From NCBI RefSeq assembly GCF_000092905.1, contig NC_014098.1:2108001-2172000 (forward strand): DNA of 64,000 nt. The letters are read 5' to 3'. Shown piece by piece: positions 57,853 through 64,000 of the stretch. The position numbers and the translations under genes were made by a program. The stretch comes from Kyrpidia tusciae DSM 2912. Lineage in GTDB: Bacteria; Bacillota; Bacilli; Kyrpidiales; Kyrpidiaceae. A model generated the notes under the pieces. That model was not told where the DNA came from and did not search any database. It was given only the letters and a program-made list of their open reading frames with translations. How positions within the stretch are numbered: the first letter of the stretch is position 1; each line of letters begins with the position of its first letter.

Positions 57853-58590
57853 TCAATTCGCCGGTTTTCGTCCGGTCACCACCACATAGCCCAAGTGCTT
57901 GGCGTGTCGCGCCATCAGCTCGGTGTTGGCCCTGAGCACCTCCCGGACTTCGGCGTCGTCCAGGGCGGTGGATCCCAGATCCCATCGATCCGGGTCGTCC
58001 CATTCGTCCTTCAAAGCCCGATTCAGGTCGATTCTCCTGGCCTCGACGAGTCGCACGTCCGAGAATCCAGCCCGACGGTACAACCCCTCCCAGTCCCCAT
58101 AGAGTGGTAAATCCTTCACGCCGTACAGATCCTCGATTGCCCGGGCGGTCTCGGCGGGCAGGGCGTGTCTGGCCGCCATTTCCACGTCCAAGACTCCGCC
58201 CCCGGGCACCAAAAGCCTTCGGTACTGCTCCACAGCCTTTTCCCGGGGCACGAACACCGTCACCGATTCGGCGATCACCCAATCAAAAGACGCCTCGTCG
58301 AAGGGAGGGGCGAGCACATCCCCCGGGACGAACTCCGCCGCAACGCCTTCCAGGCGGGCCCGACGCCGGGCCTTTCGAATCATCAGTGGCTGAAGGTCAA
58401 GACCTGTCACCCGGCAGCCAAACCGTTTTGCCAGGTAACAGGCCGTGCGCCCCGTCCCGCAACCCGCGTCCAGGACCCGGGTACCCGGGCCGAGGGACAA
58501 TTGACCGATCCATTTTTTCGTCAGGGCAAACCCGCCGGGATGGGCGCTCCCCACCCCGACTTTCGCCAGCACTTCCTGGTACCGATTCAA
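57853..58590 (-). CDS. class I SAM-dependent methyltransferase
   Basis: A 245-residue enzyme with motif I VLDAGCGTGRTACYLA, motif II GLDLQPLMIRKA and later FDWVIAESVTVFVP. Substrate unknown; small-molecule methyltransferases of this type act on quinones, sterols or polyketides. TTG 58590 gives a proper distance to GGGGAGGG, while the TTG two codons earlier is too close to it. The ribosome binding site lies inside an 11-bp inverted repeat. It follows an acyl-CoA synthetase gene on the same strand. Confidence 0.88.
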   Translation of the reverse strand: MNRYQEVLAKVGVGSAHPGGFALTKKWIGQLSLGPGTRVLDAGCGTGRTACYLAKRFGCRVTGLDLQPLMIRKARRRARLEGVAAEFVPGDVLAPPFDEASFDWVIAESVTVFVPREKAVEQYRRLLVPGGGVLDVEMAARHALPAETARAIEDLYGVKDLPLYGDWEGLYRRAGFSDVRLVEARRIDLNRALKDEWDDPDRWDLGSTALDDAEVREVLRANTELMARHAKHLGYVVVTGRKPAN

Positions 58591-58597
58591 CGTCAAT

Positions 58598-58637
58598 CCC
58601 TCCCCGCTGTGACCATTGTATGGAGAAGCGGGGAGGG
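58598..58637 (-). promoter_or_regulatory. inverted repeat covering the methyltransferase ribosome binding site
   Basis: CCCTCCCCGCT (58598-58608) and AGCGGGGAGGG (58627-58637) form a perfect 11-bp stem around 18 bases. On the minus transcript the 3' arm contains the Shine-Dalgarno GGGGAGGG of the methyltransferase gene, so the hairpin would hide it. It might also serve as a terminator for the gene upstream, though no T run follows. Confidence 0.55.
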
Positions 58638-58729
58638 CCGCCCGGGCGCGGGTCAGCTCCCGGGGCGGACAGAGGAGCCCAAAGGACTCCCCACGGGACT
58701 CGACAAAGGTCGGTTCTGGACGTGCGAAA

Positions 58730-60319
58730 TCATTGCACGCGCTTGTCCCGGCCGGACCAGTACCGCTCCCGAAGCTTGAATTTCTGCAGTTTTCCCGTGG
58801 CCGTGCGGGGAAGCTCGTCCACGAACTCGTAGTCTTTCGGGCACTTAAAGTGGGCGAGGCGCGCCCGGCAGAATTCGTTCAGTTCTTCCGCGGTGACTTG
58901 ATGGCCCGGTTTTACCACCACCAGCGCCACCGGCACCTCCCCCCACCGCTCGTCGGGCCGGGCCACGACCCCGACATCGGCCACCGCCGGGTGTTGATAA
59001 AGCACCCCTTCCACTTCCACCGAAGAAATGTTTTCACCGCCGGAAATAATCACATCTTTGAGCCGGTCGACGATCTCGATAAATCCGTTCGGGTGCACCA
59101 CGGCGAGATCGCCGCTGTGGAACCAGCCGTCCCGGATCGCCCGAGCCGTCTCCTCGGGTTGTTTGTAATACCCTTCCATGACCACGTTACCCCGAGCCAC
59201 GATCTCACCGATCTCCCGACCGTTCCATTCCACGTCAGAACCGTCTTCCCGAACCACCTTCGTTTCCCCGCTGAAAACCATCTCAACCCCTTGGCGAGCC
59301 TTGACAATCGCCTGCTCCTCCGGCAACAAGTTGTCGAATTCCTTGCGCCACTCGCAGTAGCTGATAAACGGGGAAGTCTCCGTCAGCCCGTAAACGTGGA
59401 TGACTTCCATGTGGAGGTATTTTTGCACCCGGTCGATGATGGCAGCGGGGGGTGGCGAGCCGGCCGTCCCCATCCGGGGCCGGGTGGCGATGCGCACCTG
59501 TTCCAGGTTCGGGGCTTGGACCAACATATTGAGCACCGTGGGAGCCCCACAGGCCAGGGTGATCCCCTCTTTCTCGTAGAGATTCAGGATCTTCTCCGGA
59601 TCCACCTTCCGCAGGCAGACGTGGGTCGCCCCTACGGCCGTGATCGCCCAGACCCCACCCCAGCCGTTGGCGTGGAACATGGGCAAAGTGTGGAGATACA
59701 CATCATCGTGAGACACGCGAAGATGAAGGAGAAAATCGGCGGCATTCAGATAATTCCCCCGATGGGTCATGATCACCCCTTTGGGTTTCGATGTGGTGCC
59801 GCTGGTGTAGTTAATGCTGATCATCTGGTTCTCATCGATTTCCACATGGATCGGCGCCGGGGAGGACTCCGCCAAAAGGGTTTCGTAATCCATGGCTTCC
59901 AGCGGAGAAGACAAGCCGGAATCGATCTGGATATAGTGGCGGACCTGCGGCAGCCGGGAGCGAATGTCGTGAATCCGGTCGCCCCATTCCGCATCGACAA
60001 TGACCACTTCGGAATCGCTGTGGTCGATGACGTACCCGAGCTCATCGGGATTGAGGCGGATGTTGAGAGGTACAATCACCGCTCCCATTTGACAAATCCC
60101 GTAAAAGCATTCGAGCATGGGATGGGTGTTGGGCACCATCACAGCAACTTTTGTGCCCGCCGCCACCCCAAGTTTGCGGAGAGCATTCGAGAGGCGGTTC
60201 ACCCGGTCATCAAACTGCCGGTACGTGAATCGTTTGTCCTCGTCAATCACTGCGATTTTGTCCGGATAGAGTTTCACGGCGCGGCGTTTCCAATCCAGTG
60301 GCGTCAGTGGCGTAATCAA
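58730..60319 (-). CDS. long-chain-type acyl-CoA synthetase (AMP-binding enzyme)
   Basis: A 529-residue ANL-superfamily enzyme. Motifs: ISINYTSGTTSKPKGVIMTH (P-loop), HVYGLTETSPFISYC, IRDGWFHSGDLAV, LKDVIISGGENISSVEVEG and Lys in LPRTATGKLQKFKLRERYW. TTG 60319 has an ideal AAAGGAGG 7 bases upstream, whereas ATG 60343 has none, so TTG is preferred. It resembles AcsM3/FadD3-like fatty-acyl synthetases. Divergent from the M29 peptidase gene. Confidence 0.9.
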   Translation of the reverse strand: MITPLTPLDWKRRAVKLYPDKIAVIDEDKRFTYRQFDDRVNRLSNALRKLGVAAGTKVAVMVPNTHPMLECFYGICQMGAVIVPLNIRLNPDELGYVIDHSDSEVVIVDAEWGDRIHDIRSRLPQVRHYIQIDSGLSSPLEAMDYETLLAESSPAPIHVEIDENQMISINYTSGTTSKPKGVIMTHRGNYLNAADFLLHLRVSHDDVYLHTLPMFHANGWGGVWAITAVGATHVCLRKVDPEKILNLYEKEGITLACGAPTVLNMLVQAPNLEQVRIATRPRMGTAGSPPPAAIIDRVQKYLHMEVIHVYGLTETSPFISYCEWRKEFDNLLPEEQAIVKARQGVEMVFSGETKVVREDGSDVEWNGREIGEIVARGNVVMEGYYKQPEETARAIRDGWFHSGDLAVVHPNGFIEIVDRLKDVIISGGENISSVEVEGVLYQHPAVADVGVVARPDERWGEVPVALVVVKPGHQVTAEELNEFCRARLAHFKCPKDYEFVDELPRTATGKLQKFKLRERYWSGRDKRVQ

Positions 60320-60571
60320 CGCTTGTCCTCCTTTACCCGTCATTCATTTTCCACTCAAGTGTAGTATAACAGAACACGCTCGACGCGATTGCAACAAAAA
60401 AGGTGCCCATTTGCGCCCATCTCACTCTCCTCGAGCCAATGCCATCACCGTCACCACCGGAGGTTCGCATTATGTGCTCCCACGCCAATGTCCGCCTGTG
60501 TCCTCCGATTGGGGGTAAGATCGGGTTATAATGGAAAAGTCGGAAACTGTTTCAGCGAGGAGGCCGAGCCC

Positions 60572-61831
60572 ATGTTGACGGGAAATGCACTGCGCGATCA
60601 GTTGCGTAAATACGCGGAGTTAGCGGTCAAAGTCGGGGTGAACCTGCAGCCGGGACAGCATCTGGTGATCGGCTACGGAATTCGCCAGGTGCTGCCGGAA
60701 CACGTGGAATTCGCCCGGATGTTGACGGAAGTGGGGTACGAGGCGGGAGCGAAGTTCGTCCACGTGGATTGGGGGGACGAATGGTGGGTGCGGGAGACCA
60801 TTTTGCGGGGGGATCTGGAAACCTTTAAATCCCGGGCCCGCCACCAGGTGGAATGGGTGCAGCGCCTGGCCGACGAGGGGGCCGTATATTTGGCCCTGCC
60901 CGCCACGGACCCGGACCTGTTTGCCGGGATCGATCCGAAGCAAGTGACGGCCTTCCTCAACGCCCAGGCGGAGATTTTCCGGCCCTTTAACGATAAGCGG
61001 ACAAACGACGAGTACGCCTGGTCCCTCATGTCCGCACCGACCCAGGCCTGGGCCGACAAGGTCTTTCCGGAACTGCCGCCGGAACAGCGTCTCGACGCCC
61101 TGTGGAACGACATCCTGATCTGCTCCCGGGCGGACGGGCCGGATCCCGTGGGGGCGTGGCGGGAGCATTTGGAGAATTTGAAGAAGCGGGCGAAGTGGTT
61201 GACAGACCTGCGGATCCGTCGCCTGCATTACCGGGCACCCGGGACAGACCTCACCGTGGGGTTGCCAGAAACCCACTACTGGGCGGCAGCGTCGAACCAG
61301 ACGCCCCAAAGGGTGGCCTTCGTGGCGAACATCCCCACCGAGGAGGTGTACACCGTTCCGCTCCGGGAGGGCGTTGAGGGCACCGTTTCCAGCACCATGC
61401 CCCTCAACCACAACGGCTCCTTGATTGAGGGCATCCGGCTCCGCTTTGAAAAGGGAAAGATCGTGGAAACCACGGCCACCCGGGGGGAAGAGGCCCTTCG
61501 CCACATCGTGGAGACAGATGAGGGCAGTCGATATCTCGGGGAGATTTCCTTGGTCCCGGTGGATTCGCCCATCTCCCAGCGGGGGCGACTCTTTTACAAC
61601 ACGCTGTTTGACGAAAACGCCTCGTGCCATCTGGCCATCGGGAACGCCTACCCCCTCATCGAGGGCGGACGCGATCTCGATCGGGCCGCCTGGCGGGCAG
61701 CGGGGCTCAACCAGAGCTTGGTGCACGTCGATTTTATGGTGGGATCCGACCGAATGGACATCGACGCCGAAACCCGGTCCGGGGAGACGGTGCCGATTTT
61801 CCGAAGCGGGCGGTGGGCAACATCTGTCTAA
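60572..61831 (+). CDS. M29-family aminopeptidase
   Basis: A 419-residue metallo-aminopeptidase of the AmpS/PepS type from thermophiles. The metal site residues are expected in VAFVANIPTEEVYTVPLREG (Glu), GSLIEGIRLRFEKGKIVE, CHLAIGNAYP (His) and HVDFMVGSDRMDID (His, Asp). The N-terminal domain begins LRKYAELAVKVGVNLQPGQ. GAGGAGG precedes ATG 60572, and TATAAT at 60527-60532 could be its -10. It releases N-terminal amino acids from peptides in the cytoplasm. Confidence 0.93.
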   Translation: MLTGNALRDQLRKYAELAVKVGVNLQPGQHLVIGYGIRQVLPEHVEFARMLTEVGYEAGAKFVHVDWGDEWWVRETILRGDLETFKSRARHQVEWVQRLADEGAVYLALPATDPDLFAGIDPKQVTAFLNAQAEIFRPFNDKRTNDEYAWSLMSAPTQAWADKVFPELPPEQRLDALWNDILICSRADGPDPVGAWREHLENLKKRAKWLTDLRIRRLHYRAPGTDLTVGLPETHYWAAASNQTPQRVAFVANIPTEEVYTVPLREGVEGTVSSTMPLNHNGSLIEGIRLRFEKGKIVETTATRGEEALRHIVETDEGSRYLGEISLVPVDSPISQRGRLFYNTLFDENASCHLAIGNAYPLIEGGRDLDRAAWRAAGLNQSLVHVDFMVGSDRMDIDAETRSGETVPIFRSGRWATSV

Positions 61832-61832
61832 A

Positions 61833-62819
61833 TCACAAACTCACCTCCCGCCCGATCCGGGCAGACCGATACGCCGCTTCCACCACCCGCTCCACCGCCC
61901 ACGCGTCCTCCGCCGGGGCCAAGAGGCTCTCCGGTGGCATGCGGCCGGCCCGCACCGCCTCGACAAAGGCCTCAACCATACATATATAGGGGTCATCTCC
62001 GTAGATCCGCCGGTGCACCCCCTGTTCCCCATATTCCTTGACAAACTCGGAAAACACGTCCATCTCCGCCGTGCCCTTTTCCCCAACGAGGCGAAGCTGA
62101 AGCCCGCCCCAGGTGGGATATGACGCCGGCCTCGACCAGCTGGGATCGAGCCCGGCGATCCATCCCCTTGAAAATCTCAACTGCAAATGAGCGGCGTCCT
62201 CCACTTCAATGTCCGGATGGAAAAGGGTGGCGGACCGGGCGAACACAGACTGGACCTCATCCCCGGTCATCCAGCGCAACAAATCGATCAGGTGGACGGC
62301 GTGGTCCCAAATCGCCCCGCCTCCATACCCCTTCTGGGCGAACCAACCCCCGGGCATTTTTCCACAATTGGCCCCCACCGCAGCGACGAGGGTACCGAGG
62401 GCTCCATTGTGCATCAGCGTTTTCAAGCGAAGGGCCGCCGGGCTAAAGCGAACGGCGAAGGCCACCGCCAAGACCCGCCCCAGCCGCTGGGCCCGGGCCG
62501 CCAGATCCCGGGCCCGGCTCGCCGCCCCGGCCAAGGGCTTCTCGCACAGGACGTGTTTCCCCGCTCGCAGGGCGGCCAACACCACGGGGTAATGGCGGCT
62601 GTTCTCCGCCGCCACCACCACGCCATCGCACCGCTCCAGCAGGCGATCGAGATCCGCCTCAAAGAGCACCCCGTGACGTTCCGCCAGATCCCGGCCGCGG
62701 TGAAGGACGTGATCCCAGATCCCCACCAACTCCGCCCCGGGAAGCTGCCGAAGGGTGGAGACGTAAGTGTCCGCATGAACATGGGCCCCGGACAAAACGG
62801 CCATCCGCACGGGATTCAT
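61833..62819 (-). CDS. Gfo/Idh/MocA-family oxidoreductase
   Basis: A 328-residue NAD(P)-dependent sugar or inositol dehydrogenase-like protein. The Rossmann strand RMAVLSGAHVHADTYVSTLR is unusual in lacking the GxGxxG; the segment KHVLCEKPLAGAA (catalytic Lys of EKP) and GGAIWDHAVHLIDLLRWM (Asp/His pair) are typical. ATG 62819 overlaps the stop of the next gene upstream by 4 bases (ATGA). It is convergent with the peptidase gene, with stops 2 bases apart. Substrate unknown. Confidence 0.88.
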   Translation of the reverse strand: MNPVRMAVLSGAHVHADTYVSTLRQLPGAELVGIWDHVLHRGRDLAERHGVLFEADLDRLLERCDGVVVAAENSRHYPVVLAALRAGKHVLCEKPLAGAASRARDLAARAQRLGRVLAVAFAVRFSPAALRLKTLMHNGALGTLVAAVGANCGKMPGGWFAQKGYGGGAIWDHAVHLIDLLRWMTGDEVQSVFARSATLFHPDIEVEDAAHLQLRFSRGWIAGLDPSWSRPASYPTWGGLQLRLVGEKGTAEMDVFSEFVKEYGEQGVHRRIYGDDPYICMVEAFVEAVRAGRMPPESLLAPAEDAWAVERVVEAAYRSARIGREVSL

Positions 62820-63775
62820 GAGACCACCTCTTTCGGGGATACCGGCCGCCGGCTTTCCGCGGAACGGAGGGCCGCCCAAGCCACGGCCACCGATTCCAAC
62901 GCCGCTTCCCAGGTCACCGGAGGGGCTTCGTTCCGGCGCAGGCTGTCGAAAAAAGCTTCGAGCTCCCGCTGATACGGGGTCTTCCCGAGGGGCAGCCGAA
63001 AAGCCCCGGCCCCCGCCCCGTCATCCCCCCGGGTCCACACCCGCAGGGGCACCACCGCCGAACTGCTGTACTGGAGCAGGTACCCCTTTCCCGCCAGCTC
63101 AAATTCCATCGTGAGACCCGGGGCATCCAGCCAGCTTCCTTCGATGTGAGAGAGACTTCCATTATCGTGCACCAAAGTCGTGAGGGCGTACCGTCCCCCT
63201 GCCGCCGTCCGGCAAAACACCTCCCTCACCGGCCCCAGGGTCCAGCGGCAGAAATCAAAATCGTGGATGGATAAGTCCAGCACCACGCCCCCGCTCTTCC
63301 CCACGTCCCCGTACCAGTCGTCTTCCCCCACCGGCATCGAAGACCGCCGGGCGGCCCCGGCCACCCCTTTCGCGCCCCGGGCCAGGGCTATTCGGTGCAA
63401 CTGTTGATACTCTGGAAAAAATCTCAACACGTGGCCGACCATCAACTGAACCCCCGCCCGCTTGATGGCATCGCGGATCGCCGGAGCCTCTTCCGGGCGA
63501 CGGACCAAGGGCTTTTCCAAAAAGATGTGTTTGCCGCACTCCGCCGCGAGCAAAACCGCCTCCAGGTGCAGGTGGGTCGGAAGACAAATGTCCACCACGT
63601 GGACATCTTTGCGCGTCACCAAAGGCTTCATCTCATCGTATCGGGGCGCGGGCCAGACTCCTGGCACCGGTCGGCGGGTGTAGATGCCCACCAACCGCAC
63701 GCCTTGGATCCGGCGAAGCGCCTCCACGTGAACCCGCCCCATGGTTCCATACCCCAAAACGGCCACCCCGAGCAC
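62816..63775 (-). CDS. Gfo/Idh/MocA-family oxidoreductase
   Basis: A 319-residue paralogue of its neighbour. Here the nucleotide motif is complete (VAVLGYGTMGRVHVEALRR) and KHIFLEKPLVRRP plus GGVVLDLSIHDFDFCRWTLG carry the catalytic Lys and Asp/His. GTG 63775 is chosen for AAGGGGGA 6 bases upstream; a longer frame to 63943 runs into the leader of an upstream gene. The two genes overlap by 4 bases and probably act on related sugar substrates or as a heteromer. Confidence 0.88.
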   Translation of the reverse strand: MLGVAVLGYGTMGRVHVEALRRIQGVRLVGIYTRRPVPGVWPAPRYDEMKPLVTRKDVHVVDICLPTHLHLEAVLLAAECGKHIFLEKPLVRRPEEAPAIRDAIKRAGVQLMVGHVLRFFPEYQQLHRIALARGAKGVAGAARRSSMPVGEDDWYGDVGKSGGVVLDLSIHDFDFCRWTLGPVREVFCRTAAGGRYALTTLVHDNGSLSHIEGSWLDAPGLTMEFELAGKGYLLQYSSSAVVPLRVWTRGDDGAGAGAFRLPLGKTPYQRELEAFFDSLRRNEAPPVTWEAALESVAVAWAALRSAESRRPVSPKEVVS

Positions 63776-63864
63776 AAGGATCCCCCTTCGGATCGACGGG
63801 CGGCCGTCCTCATCTCCGACCGCCCTTTTCCCCATGCATATTCGCCCGGGAAGGCAACTAGAAG

Positions 63865-64000
63865 TCAGGCCAAAGCGATCGGCAGCGGCCCGGCTTTCAT
63901 CACCAGTCCGTCCAGCGTTCGGCCGACCCGATCCTGCACCCATTCGGCGGTCTCAATCAGCGCGCCCAGGTCCACCCCGGTGCGAAAGCCCATGCTGTGG
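63865..64000 (-). CDS. hydroxymethylglutaryl-CoA lyase, C-terminal end (partial)
   Basis: The last 44 codons of a gene that continues beyond the window. The text HSMGFRTGVDLGALIETAEW, a helical stretch and VMKAGPLPIALA match the C-terminus of HMG-CoA lyases, which split HMG-CoA into acetyl-CoA and acetoacetate in leucine breakdown. It lies 89 bases upstream of the Gfo/Idh pair on the same strand. Other DRE-TIM lyases are possible but less likely. Confidence 0.7.
   Translation of the reverse strand, partial: HSMGFRTGVDLGALIETAEWVQDRVGRTLDGLVMKAGPLPIALA

Overview
The window most likely comes from a GC-rich, endospore-forming member of the Bacilli, probably an Alicyclobacillaceae-type thermophile such as Kyrpidia. 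This is inferred from gene order and gene content, not from a database match. The supporting evidence is the gene string rpoN-cggR-gapA-pgk-tpiA-gpmI-eno-secG-est-rnr-smpB-ssrA, the rapZ-yvcK-whiA cluster, comER, GerA/GerB-type germination proteins and an alpha/beta-type SASP. Strong AGGAGG ribosome binding sites and frequent GTG/TTG starts fit the same picture.

Positions 1 to about 27,900 are an accessory, decaying half. They contain a cut IS630 transposase (1-644), a complete IS607 element with tnpA and tnpB (about 1660-3631) sitting in a sigma-factor gene that also has a nonsense codon, and a highly structured RNA/leader upstream of that gene (4144-4480). Then come a quinol nitric oxide reductase with an Fnr-like box, fused remnants of a homocitrate-synthase-like gene and a multicopper oxidase, and a germination receptor pair whose A gene is frameshifted. 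A SASP gene with an internal TGA, a glycosyltransferase split by an IS3 element, and an intact PadR/MFS efflux pair follow. The rest of this half holds a class II aldolase, two polysaccharide deacetylases, Rha-like and YlbF-like remnants, a TerC-like membrane protein, an IS91-type element with its tyrosine recombinase, and an acyl-CoA module (MerR, crotonase, acyl-CoA synthetase).

Positions about 27,900 to 64,000 are a conserved core half with almost no damage. tmRNA (27938-28286, minus) is followed upstream by smpB, rnr, a carboxylesterase, secG and the lower glycolysis operon. pgk-tpiA-gpmI-eno are joined by 4-base overlaps. The operon is headed by cggR under a sigma-A promoter and a two-part CggR operator, with rpoN upstream. 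Next come comER, an AddA/AddB-like helicase-nuclease pair, whiA-yvcK-rapZ, a TPR protein, lgt, several small hypothetical genes, a methyltransferase, a second acyl-CoA synthetase, an M29 aminopeptidase, two Gfo/Idh/MocA oxidoreductases and the end of an HMG-CoA lyase.

The items most worth a second look are the structured RNA at 4144-4480, the helicase-nuclease pair with cysteine clusters in both nuclease domains, the two-fold repeated unknown protein at 49665-50387, the nested inverted repeat at 24814-24878, and the concentration of single-base lesions in sporulation and mobile genes next to the ssrA 3' end.
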